Below are positions 1-5,835 of a stretch of DNA of 7,118 bases, piece by piece; position 1 is the first letter of the stretch, and each line of letters starts with the position of its first letter. Position numbers and translations under genes: made by a program. Source of the DNA: Gemmatimonadota bacterium (GTDB lineage: Bacteria > Gemmatimonadota > Gemmatimonadetes > Palauibacterales > Palauibacteraceae); the NCBI GenBank assembly GCA_030598525.1, contig JAUVPT010000081.1:1-7118 (forward strand), read 5' to 3'. Below the pieces are notes generated by a model. It saw only the letters and a list, made by a program, of their open reading frames with translations. It was not told where the DNA came from and did no database searches.

Positions 1-33
1 CGAGCCATCCGCGGGCTGAGCGACCGACGATCG

Positions 34-861
34 ATGCCGGAGCTGCCGGAGGTCGAGACGATCCGCAGGGACCTGGAGCCGGAACTCAGCGGCCGGGTCA
101 TCATCGAGGTCGAGGTCCACAAGGCCGACATCGTCCTTCCGCCGCATGACCCCGACTCGTTTCGGCGGCGGTTGAAGGGCCGAAGAATCGTCGGCGTCGG
201 CCGCAGGGCCAAGTACCTTCTCTTCCACCTCGATGACGACTCAATCCTCCAGGTTCAGCTTCGAATGAGCGGCCGGTTCGCCCTGGGGCGCGAGGCCCCG
301 GACCCGGCGGAGTTCCGGCACATCGCCGCCCGGCTGCAGCTGGACGATGGGCGTACGCTGTTCTATGACGACATGCGCCGACTGGGCGGGCTTCGCCTCC
401 TCGATCGCCGCGACTGGGAGCTCGAAGCCGCCCGCCTGGGCCCCGAGCCGCTGGAACCCGGATACCGGGCCGCCGACCTGGGGCGGACGCTCGCAGCGAC
501 CCGGTCCCCTGTGAAGAACGCGCTGATGGACCAGCGACGGGTGGCGGGCGTCGGCAACATCTACGCGTCCGAGGCCCTGTTCAGGGCGGGCGTCGACCCG
601 CGGCGTCCGGGGCGGGACCTGGAGCCCCACGAGGTGAAACGCCTGCATCGGACGGTGAGAAGCGTGCTGCGTGAAGCCCTTCAACAGGCGGGGACCACGT
701 TCCAGAACTACCGGGCCGTGAACGGAAGGTCGGGCGAGTTTCAGTTCAGTCTGGATGTGTACGGGCGCGACGGGAAGCCGTGCCGGAAGTGCGGCAAGCC
801 CATCGAGCGGATCGTGCAGGCGGGCCGCAGCACCTTCTACTGTCCGTCCTGCCAGGGCTGA
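34..861 (+). CDS. mutM: Bifunctional DNA-formamidopyrimidine glycosylase / AP lyase (Fpg, MutM)
   Basis: Base-excision repair enzyme that removes 8-oxoguanine and formamidopyrimidines and then nicks the abasic site by beta,delta-elimination. The 275-residue length is normal for the family. The protein begins MPELPEVET, giving the N-terminal proline nucleophile (after Met removal) and the catalytic glutamate at residue 3. The conserved lysine in RRAKYLL is residue 60 and the intercalating Met in LRMSG is residue 78. The helix-two-turn-helix region around residues 165-182 contains VGNIYASE (N175, Y177). The C-terminus is an intact zinc finger, C250-x2-C253-x16-C270-x2-C273. The wedge-loop motif reads RRLGG (115-119) rather than the usual RRFG. 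The ATG is fixed by the invariant N-terminus, although no good Shine-Dalgarno lies upstream. Only 33 nt precede it, so an upstream operon partner cannot be judged. It converges on the phosphoesterase gene. Confidence 0.97.
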   Translation: MPELPEVETIRRDLEPELSGRVIIEVEVHKADIVLPPHDPDSFRRRLKGRRIVGVGRRAKYLLFHLDDDSILQVQLRMSGRFALGREAPDPAEFRHIAARLQLDDGRTLFYDDMRRLGGLRLLDRRDWELEAARLGPEPLEPGYRAADLGRTLAATRSPVKNALMDQRRVAGVGNIYASEALFRAGVDPRRPGRDLEPHEVKRLHRTVRSVLREALQQAGTTFQNYRAVNGRSGEFQFSLDVYGRDGKPCRKCGKPIERIVQAGRSTFYCPSCQG

Positions 862-900
862 CTCCGCGCCAGCCCCTTCGCCCGGCGGGCAGGGACGATC

Positions 901-1389
901 TCAGCCGCCTGGCGATTCCAGGTCCACGTGCCGCACCGTGGGCACCCCGTCCGTTACCTCCAGGATCGCCACGCTCGGCGGATAGCCCTTCTGGGCCCTG
1001 CCGGCGGCTCCCGGATTGACGATCAGGACGTTGCCCACCGAATCGCAGCGGGGCACGTGCGTATGCCCGTGCACGATCACCCGGGCGTCGGGAAAGCGGG
1101 CCAGGAGCAGGCGATAGTCCGGGTGCACCTGGTGTCCGTGTATCACAGCGACCCGTAAGCCCGCCACGTCCACGACGGCCTCTTCCGGCACGACGGCGCG
1201 GACGCTATGCCGGTCCACGTTACCCGAGACCGCGGTGACCGGCGCGATGGCCTCGAGGTCGGTGAGGTGGTCCGGATCCTCCACGTCACCGGCGTGGATC
1301 ACCCTCTCCACCCCGGCGAGGGCATCGAAAACCGCCGTACGCAGGTGGCCGTGCGTGTCGCTGATGAGCCCGACGAGCGCGTCAGGCAT
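901..1389 (-). CDS. YfcE/MJ0936-type metallophosphoesterase (probable phosphodiesterase)
   Basis: Small (162 aa) calcineurin-like metallophosphoesterase, probably cytoplasmic. All metal-binding motifs are visible in order: D11-x-H13 (SDTHG), G34-D35 (HAGDVED), G56-N57 (SGNVD), H84-G-H86, and G108-H109-T-H111. The family's C-terminal NPGAAG segment is at 125-130. Known relatives are Mn/Ni-dependent phosphodiesterases active on artificial substrates, and their physiological substrate is generally unknown. The ATG overlaps the UbiX stop by 8 nt (ATGCCTGA), and a strong AGGAGG lies 9 nt upstream within the ubiX reading frame. It is therefore very probably co-translated as the last gene of the menaquinone/prenyl-FMN operon. 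A role in that pathway is only an inference from position. Confidence 0.9.
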   Translation of the reverse strand: MPDALVGLISDTHGHLRTAVFDALAGVERVIHAGDVEDPDHLTDLEAIAPVTAVSGNVDRHSVRAVVPEEAVVDVAGLRVAVIHGHQVHPDYRLLLARFPDARVIVHGHTHVPRCDSVGNVLIVNPGAAGRAQKGYPPSVAILEVTDGVPTVRHVDLESPGG

Positions 1390-1984
1390 CCCTCGCTTCC
1401 TCCTCGCCGGTCCAGCGGTACCCGACGGCGTGATCCACGTCCATGTGATCCAGGACCCGGGCCACCACGAAGTCCACCAGGTCTCCGACCTCTCGCGGGC
1501 CGTGATAGAATCCCGGTGAAGCCGGCAAGATGACAGCGCCGAGCCGCGCCAGCGTGAGCATGTTCTCGAGGTGGATCGCCGAGAGCGGGGTCTCTCGCAC
1601 CACGGCCACGAGCCTGCGGCGCTCTTTGAGGGTCACGTCCGCCGCCCGCTCCATGAGGCTGCGCGCGCTTCCACTCGCTATCGCCGACAGGGTTCCCATC
1701 GAGCAGGGGCAGACCACGAGGCCCTTGTACGGGGCCGAACCGGAGGCCGGGCGGGCACCGTGGTCACCGTTATCGTAGAACTCGAGGGCTCCGCTGCCCC
1801 CGATCGCCTTGAGCAGGTCTTCCTCGCCCCCGACTCCCGTCTCGTGAGAGAAGAGGCGCCACCCGTGAGCTGAGATGATCACGTCCACCGGCACCTCCAG
1901 CTCGACCAGGGCGCCCAGGAGGCGGACGGCGTACGGCGCCCCCGACGCTCCGGTAACCCCCACGATCCAGCGTTTCTCGCTCAT
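1382..1984 (-). CDS. ubiX: UbiX-family flavin prenyltransferase (MqnM-like)
   Basis: Makes prenylated FMN, the cofactor of UbiD-type decarboxylases, from reduced FMN and dimethylallyl monophosphate. The length (200 aa) is typical. The N-terminal Rossmann-like flavin motif GVTGASGAPY is at residues 9-18. Further family blocks are SHETG (46-50), CPCSMGTLS (92-100), RETPLS (130-135) and PASPGFYHGP (154-163). Lining these up by eye with Pseudomonas aeruginosa UbiX residues as I remember them, S14, E48, K120, E131, Y160 and R176 occupy the S15, E49, K129, E140, Y169 and R185 positions with consistent spacing, so the enzyme looks catalytically complete. It sits downstream of the UbiD and UbiA homologues, separated from the latter by 63 nt, and overlaps the phosphoesterase start. 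In this context it should supply the cofactor to the neighbouring UbiD homologue. MqnM would be the pathway-specific name. Confidence 0.95.
   Translation of the reverse strand: MSEKRWIVGVTGASGAPYAVRLLGALVELEVPVDVIISAHGWRLFSHETGVGGEEDLLKAIGGSGALEFYDNGDHGARPASGSAPYKGLVVCPCSMGTLSAIASGSARSLMERAADVTLKERRRLVAVVRETPLSAIHLENMLTLARLGAVILPASPGFYHGPREVGDLVDFVVARVLDHMDVDHAVGYRWTGEEEARDA
1399..1404 (-). promoter_or_regulatory. Ribosome binding site of the phosphoesterase gene
   Basis: On the minus strand this reads AGGAGG, 9 nt before the ATG at 1389-1387. It lies inside the last codons of ubiX. It fixes the start of the downstream gene and supports translational coupling across the 8-nt overlap. Confidence 0.7.
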
Positions 1985-2020
1985 GCGCCTCGGTCTCCCA
2001 TCACACGCGGCCCGTGCCTT

Positions 2021-2033
2021 CGACCGCCGGTCG
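2021..2033. other. Hairpin-forming palindrome between the prenyltransferase and ubiX genes
   Basis: CGACCGCCGGTCG is a perfect 6-bp-arm palindrome around a central C. As RNA it would form a 5-bp stem with a GCC loop, and flanking GCC/GGC could extend it past a small bulge. It lies in the 63-nt gap inside the minus-strand operon, the only real spacer there. It has no U-tract, so it is not a standard intrinsic terminator. An RNA-processing or stabilising role is a guess. Confidence 0.35.
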
Positions 2034-2047
2034 CGGCTGAATACCCC

Positions 2048-2923
2048 TCACAGTATACGGTCCACGAGCACCAGGATCGCGAATGCCGCGGCGATCCAGA
2101 CGTTGATCGTGAAGAAGGCCTGGTGAATCGATTCAGGAGATTCGGGGTCCACCAGCCCGTGCTCCACCCCGATCAGGGCCGTCGTCACCACCAGGGCCGC
2201 CATGTACCCGGCGCCCAGCTCCGGTACCATGATCGGCACGGCCAGGAGGCAGACCACGGTGCCGACGTGAAACGCACCCGCGAACCAGCGGGCCCACCGA
2301 ATGCCATATCGGGACGGTATCGAGTGCAGGCCGAGGCGGCGATCCGCCTCGACGTCCTGCATGGAGTACAGGATGTCGAATCCGCCGATCCACAGACCGA
2401 CGGCCAGCGTCAGGATCGGGAGCAGCATCCACGGATCGCTCCACCGTCCGGCGATCGCCAGGTAGCCCGCCGAGGGCGCGATACCGTCGGCCAGCCCCAG
2501 GATGAGATGGGTCGCGGAGGTATAGCGCTTGGCGTAGCTGTACCCGAGCACGGCGGCGAGCGCCACCGGAGAAAGGACCAGACACAGCGTATTCAACATC
2601 CCGGCCGCGAGCACGAAGACCGCCGAGGCCACGACGACGGCCAGCTTCCCTTCCCGGACCGATATGGCTCCGGTGGGGATCTCGCGCCCTGCCGTGCGAG
2701 GGTTGCGGGCGTCGAACTCGCGGTCGACCACGCGGTTGAAGGCCATCGCCGCAAACCGGGCGGCCGTGAAGGCCACGACGATCCACAGCACGTCCCATCC
2801 GGTGACCGGATACCGGTACGACGCCAGGATGGCGCCAACCAGGGCGAAAGGAAGCGCGAAACCGGTGTGCTCCAGCTTGACGAACCGGGCGTATCGCACC
2901 GCCCGGGATTCGGTTGCGCTCAA
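2048..2923 (-). CDS. mqnP: UbiA-family polyprenyltransferase, MqnP-like (futalosine menaquinone pathway)
   Basis: Integral membrane prenyltransferase expected to attach the polyprenyl chain to an aromatic acid. It has the two Asp-rich, Mg-diphosphate-binding motifs of the UbiA superfamily: N63-x3-D67-x3-D71 (NRVVDREFD) and D190-x3-D194 (DVEAD). The blocks VKLEHTGFALPFA (15-27), ARNPRTAGREIPTG (72-85) and GFDILYSMQD (181-190) followed by GLHSIPSRYG match the branch called MqnP rather than classical UbiA or MenA. Several hydrophobic segments follow the usual multi-pass pattern, with about eight or nine expected. I place the start at TTG 2923, whose TTGA overlaps the TGA of the upstream decarboxylase gene, giving 291 aa, the normal size. 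The in-frame ATG at 3160 would add about 79 residues of low-complexity Arg-rich sequence lying wholly within the decarboxylase gene and is rejected. GTG at 2899 is a shorter alternative. UbiD- and UbiX-type neighbours support the menaquinone assignment. Confidence 0.92.
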   Translation of the reverse strand: MSATESRAVRYARFVKLEHTGFALPFALVGAILASYRYPVTGWDVLWIVVAFTAARFAAMAFNRVVDREFDARNPRTAGREIPTGAISVREGKLAVVVASAVFVLAAGMLNTLCLVLSPVALAAVLGYSYAKRYTSATHLILGLADGIAPSAGYLAIAGRWSDPWMLLPILTLAVGLWIGGFDILYSMQDVEADRRLGLHSIPSRYGIRWARWFAGAFHVGTVVCLLAVPIMVPELGAGYMAALVVTTALIGVEHGLVDPESPESIHQAFFTINVWIAAAFAILVLVDRIL

Positions 2924-4401
2924 GGAAGCTCGATCCCCAGCTCGGACCACATCGCGTCCACCGCCTCCCGGGTGGCCGGGTCCATCTCGATCAGCTCGGG
3001 CCAGTTTCGATCGAAACCCTCCTCCGGCCACTTCTTCGTCCCGTCGATCCCCATCTTCGAACCGAAGGTGAAGCGCCGAGCGGCGTGATCGAGAACATCG
3101 ATCGGCCCGCGCGTAAACATCACGTCTCGCTCGGGATCGATGTTGTTGAGGGCGACCCACCAGGCCTCGGGTACGTTTCGGACGTCCACCCAGTCATCGA
3201 CGACGACGATGACCTTCGCCAACGACATCAGCCCCTGTCCCCACAGGCCCTGCATCACTTTGTACGCCTGGCCGGGGTAGTCCTTGCGAATCGACACGAA
3301 GACCAGGTTGTGAAAGATCCCCTCGGGCGGCATATGGTAGTCCACCACCTCGGGAGACGTCATCTGGAGCAGCGGAAGGAAGATCCTCTCGGTCGCGTAA
3401 CCGAGCCAGAAGTCCTCCATCGGAGGACGGCCCACGATGGTGGCCGGATACACCGGCCGCTCGCGCATCGTGATGGCCTCGACGTGCACCACCGGGTACA
3501 GGTCCGCCTCGGAGTAGAAGCCGGTGTGGTCACCGAACGGGCCCTCCATCACCAGGTCCTCGGAAGGGTCGATCCATCCCTCGATCACGATGTCCGCGTC
3601 CGCTGGCACTTCGAGGTCAGACGTGACGGCCTCGGCTAGAGCCACCGGGTCCTTCCGGAGGAAACCCGTGAACAGGTACTCGTCGATGTTCGGGGGAAGC
3701 GGAGCGCTGCCCGAGTATACGCAGGCCGGGTCGCCGCCAAGCGCGATGCAGACAGGCATCCGCTCGCCCCGGGCAGCCATTTCGCGCCAGTGGGCGGCAC
3801 CGCTCTTGTGGCGCTGCCAGTGCATGGCGAGCCGGTTCTCATCCAGTACCTGAATCCGGTACATGCCCACGTTTCGGCGGCCCGTATCGGGGTCCCTCGA
3901 TATGACCTGCGGCAGGGTGATGTAGCGGCCCCCGTCGTCCGGCCAGCACAGCAGGTGCGGCAACCGTCCGAGGTCCACCTCGTCTCCGCGAAATACAGTG
4001 TGCTGGCAGGCCGGAGTCCCTCTCGACCGACGCGGCGGGAACCTGGCAAACTCCGCCAGCTGCGGGATCAGGAGCAGCTTTTCTTTCAGGCCCGCCGGTG
4101 GCTTCATCTCGAGCATGCCCTGGATGCGGTCGGAGATGTCCTCCAGCCGATCCACGCCGAGGGCCATCGCCATGCGCCGCTCACTCCCGAACATGTTGAT
4201 CAGGAGAGGCACGTCAGACTCGGCTCCACCCGGAAGCACCGGTCGCTCGAACAGCAGAGCCGGGCCCCCTCCCGCGCTCTTCATACAGCGGTCGGTGATC
4301 TCGGTGATCTCCAGCTCGACGCTCACGGGCCGCGCGATGCGGACGAGCTCGCCTTCCCGCTCGAGGGTTGAAACGAACTCGGACAGATCTCTGAAGGACA
4401 T
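2920..4401 (-). CDS. mqnL: UbiD-family menaquinone biosynthesis decarboxylase (MqnL-like, SCO4490 type)
   Basis: Prenyl-FMN-dependent (de)carboxylase, cytoplasmic, expected to remove the carboxyl group from a 1,4-dihydroxy-6-naphthoate-type intermediate late in menaquinone synthesis. The length (493 aa) is typical. Family landmarks include LLINMFGSERRMA (66-78), the cofactor and metal region RRNVGMYRIQVLDENRLAMHW (175-195), LGGDPA (221-226), and the catalytic block EGPFGDHTG with E286 and D291, the positions of the acidic pair in E. coli UbiD and fungal Fdc1. PATIVGRPPMED (319-330) and the C-terminal GSKMGIDGTKKWPEEGF (447-463) are also characteristic. The sequence resembles, from memory, the SCO4490-type family more than proteobacterial ubiquinone UbiD. 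It is first in the minus-strand operon, and its stop overlaps the TTG start of the prenyltransferase. The ATG at 4401 leaves a complete N-terminal domain, with only a weak GA-rich Shine-Dalgarno before it. Confidence 0.95.
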   Translation of the reverse strand: MSFRDLSEFVSTLEREGELVRIARPVSVELEITEITDRCMKSAGGGPALLFERPVLPGGAESDVPLLINMFGSERRMAMALGVDRLEDISDRIQGMLEMKPPAGLKEKLLLIPQLAEFARFPPRRSRGTPACQHTVFRGDEVDLGRLPHLLCWPDDGGRYITLPQVISRDPDTGRRNVGMYRIQVLDENRLAMHWQRHKSGAAHWREMAARGERMPVCIALGGDPACVYSGSAPLPPNIDEYLFTGFLRKDPVALAEAVTSDLEVPADADIVIEGWIDPSEDLVMEGPFGDHTGFYSEADLYPVVHVEAITMRERPVYPATIVGRPPMEDFWLGYATERIFLPLLQMTSPEVVDYHMPPEGIFHNLVFVSIRKDYPGQAYKVMQGLWGQGLMSLAKVIVVVDDWVDVRNVPEAWWVALNNIDPERDVMFTRGPIDVLDHAARRFTFGSKMGIDGTKKWPEEGFDRNWPELIEMDPATREAVDAMWSELGIELP

Positions 4402-4538
4402 GCGTCGTCTCGCGATCGGGTCGTGGCCATTGGGGTTACCGTTGTCCGGTTGGACCGCCGGACTCTAGCTTGCGCCCACGTTATGATGGGCCAAACGGAT
4501 CAGCAACGTAGGGGCGCCAGAATCTCCGGTACGATGCC
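4402..4538. promoter_or_regulatory. Divergent intergenic region between the menaquinone operon and the ECF sigma operon
   Basis: Both operons must be transcribed outward from this 137-bp space unless internal promoters exist. It holds a perfect inverted repeat, GTCCGG (4444-4449) and CCGGAC (4458-4463), separated by 8 nt, which could bind a dimeric regulator or form a hairpin. It also holds a TATGAT hexamer at 4482-4487 that stands out in GC-rich sequence and could be a -10 element for the plus strand, about 52 nt before the sigma start codon. No convincing -35 lies at 16-18 nt from it; the nearest TTG-type hexamer, TTGGAC at 4450-4455, is 26 nt away. I see no clear GGAAC-type ECF -35, so autoregulation by the sigma factor is not shown. 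Confidence 0.45.
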
Positions 4539-5144
4539 GTGAGCTACAAGGAGCACAGCGACCAGGACCTGGTCCGCTTGTGCCTCAAAACGGACGAGCG
4601 GGCGGCTCGCGAGCTCGTCGAGAGATTCGAGCGCCCGGTGTTCTCGCTCGTGTACCGCATGGTGCGCGACCGGGAGCTTGCCGAAGACCTGACCCAGGAA
4701 GTGTTCGTCCGGACGTTCAACAACCTCCAGCGCTACGACCGGTCGTACAAGTTCTCGTCCTGGCTGTTCAAGATCGCCTACAACCTCACCGTCGATCACC
4801 TGCGTAAGAAGCAGGTGAAGACCATCTCCATGCACGGGTCGCCCGACGCGGTAACCCCGGAGCGCCAGCAAGCGACCTCGCTGTCGCTCGAGTCCGACGA
4901 GGAGAGTCCGGACGCCATGGTCGAGGCCCGCGAGCTGGCGGGCTATCTGGAGGACGCGATCGCCAGGCTGCGACCGGAATACCGGACCGCGATTCTGCTG
5001 CGTCACGTAGAGGGACGTCCGTACGAGGAAATCGCCGACATCATGGGCGTGCCACTCGGCACGGTGAAGACCTACATCTTCCGCGCCCGCCGCGAGCTCC
5101 GGGATCTCCTGGAGGACCGGTGGGACGGCGGAGACGAAGAGTGA
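4539..5144 (+). CDS. ECF (extracytoplasmic function) RNA polymerase sigma factor, RpoE-like
   Basis: Alternative sigma factor of the sigma-70 family, group 4, with only regions 2 and 4. Region 2 spans about residues 25-92: DLTQEVFVRTF (50-60) is the RNA polymerase core-binding helix, and FSSWLFKIAYNLTVDHLRKK (72-91) is the -10 recognition and melting segment. A polar linker at about 93-130 replaces region 3. Region 4 is at 132-191, with the -35-binding helix-turn-helix EEIADIMGVPLGTVKTYIFRARREL (163-187). The length (201 aa) is normal. The GTG start is forced: the same frame meets a TAG at 4509 with no other start codon between. No properly spaced Shine-Dalgarno is visible, which hints at weak or coupled initiation. 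The next gene encodes its likely anti-sigma factor. The target regulon cannot be read from this window. Confidence 0.95.
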   Translation: MSYKEHSDQDLVRLCLKTDERAARELVERFERPVFSLVYRMVRDRELAEDLTQEVFVRTFNNLQRYDRSYKFSSWLFKIAYNLTVDHLRKKQVKTISMHGSPDAVTPERQQATSLSLESDEESPDAMVEARELAGYLEDAIARLRPEYRTAILLRHVEGRPYEEIADIMGVPLGTVKTYIFRARRELRDLLEDRWDGGDEE

Positions 5145-5182
5145 AACTCCCCCACGACGCATCCCGTAAGGCGAGGGGAATG

Positions 5183-5188
5183 AAGGAG
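5183..5188 (+). promoter_or_regulatory. Ribosome binding site of the anti-sigma gene
   Basis: AAGGAG ends 11 nt before the ATG at 5200. It is a clear Shine-Dalgarno, in contrast to the sigma gene, which lacks one. If initiation strength follows this difference, the anti-sigma factor would be made in excess over the sigma factor. Confidence 0.65.
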
Positions 5189-5199
5189 TCAAGACCAAG

Positions 5200-5835
5200 A
5201 TGAACACGAATCATCAGGAACGAGCGAGGCACCTGCAGGCGGAGGAGCTGGAAGCGCTGGCAATTCCCGGCGACCACAGGCTCCCGGCCCGCAGCTCTGC
5301 GCATGCGGCGGAATGTGACCGCTGCCGGCGCGATGTCGAAGAGCTGCAGACCCTGCATGTCCTGCTCCAGGCGCTGACGCCACTGCAGCCCGTGGTCGGG
5401 TTTACCGACCGAGTGATGCAGCGCGTCCGGCTGCCTCTTCCCTGGCGGGTCCGGGTGCTCCAGGCGGTACGGAAGCACCAGGTCGCCACGGCAGCGGCAT
5501 TCGCCGGCGCGGCGGCGGCAGTCGGCGTGGGGCTGGTGTGGATCGCCCGGTATCCGGAGCTGACTCCCATGACGATCGCGGCTTTGCTCGTCCAGCGCTC
5601 CACGACCTTGATGTGGAGCGGCGTGATGGAGGTCGGCCGCTTTGTGTACGGATCCGGAATCGTGGAAACGGCCCAGGGAGTCGCCGGACAGCTCACACTG
5701 GTCACGGCTTTCGTGGCCGTGGCGACCGTGACGCTCATCGGGCTGGCCTCCCTGCGGATCATGCTTTCACTGATGGACGTTGACCCGGCCCTCGTGACGA
5801 GCCATTGGCAGCTCAGGCGGAGGGTAAGGGGATGA
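5200..5835 (+). CDS. Membrane anti-sigma factor with zinc-binding HxxxCxxC motif
   Basis: Probable partner that sequesters the ECF sigma factor encoded 55 nt upstream. The N-terminal cytoplasmic domain carries H35-x3-C39-x2-C42 (HAAECDRC), the signature of the zinc-associated anti-sigma (ZAS) fold, with an additional His at residue 11 that could be the fourth ligand. A membrane span at about 94-116 (alanine- and valine-rich) is followed by a loop of about 50 residues, then a second span at about 165-190 and a short basic tail ending RRRVRG. This predicts cytoplasmic N- and C-termini with one periplasmic loop. The loop contains a moderately hydrophobic stretch at 123-150. Outside the zinc motif I recognise no named family, and the sensed signal is unknown. 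Its stop codon overlaps the start of the next gene as ATGA, so the two are probably co-translated. Confidence 0.88.
   Translation: MNTNHQERARHLQAEELEALAIPGDHRLPARSSAHAAECDRCRRDVEELQTLHVLLQALTPLQPVVGFTDRVMQRVRLPLPWRVRVLQAVRKHQVATAAAFAGAAAAVGVGLVWIARYPELTPMTIAALLVQRSTTLMWSGVMEVGRFVYGSGIVETAQGVAGQLTLVTAFVAVATVTLIGLASLRIMLSLMDVDPALVTSHWQLRRRVRG
5819..5824 (+). promoter_or_regulatory. Ribosome binding site for the first start of the bactofilin-like gene
   Basis: GGAGGG lies 7 nt before the ATG at 5832, inside the last codons of the anti-sigma gene. It supports the ATGA-overlap start. A second motif, AGGAG at 5853-5857, lies 10 nt before the in-frame ATG at 5868, so the true start is ambiguous between the two. 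Confidence 0.5.

Noticed and set aside
1..33. Possible tail of an upstream gene before mutM
   Set aside because: 33 nt are too few to identify a product. One frame stops at 17-19, another runs into mutM in frame, and nothing distinguishes them.
871..893. Possible bidirectional terminator in the 39-bp gap between the converging mutM and phosphoesterase genes
   Set aside because: GCCCGGCGGGC forms only a 4-bp stem with a 3-nt loop, outer CCC/GGG pairing needs an uneven bulge, and no T-tract follows on either strand.
2123..3088. A 321-codon plus-strand open frame antisense to the prenyltransferase and decarboxylase genes
   Set aside because: Composition is rich in Arg, His, Gly and Gln with no recognisable domain. 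It lies opposite two confidently identified genes and is a typical GC-rich shadow frame.
2924..3160. N-terminal extension of the prenyltransferase to ATG 3160
   Set aside because: The added residues are Arg-rich, overlap the decarboxylase reading frame entirely, and exceed the usual family length.
2914..3639. A 241-codon plus-strand open frame inside the decarboxylase gene
   Set aside because: Shadow of mqnL, with Asp/His/Arg-rich low-information sequence and no family motif.
5180..5203. Seven-codon frame (MKESRPR) whose stop overlaps the anti-sigma start
   Set aside because: The GAGGGG before it ends only 1 nt from its ATG, too close to act as a ribosome binding site. The AAGGAG inside it is better explained as the anti-sigma Shine-Dalgarno.
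4500..5207. A 235-codon minus-strand open frame opposite the ECF sigma gene
   Set aside because: It lies wholly antisense to a clear sigma factor and shows no domain or credible ribosome binding site.
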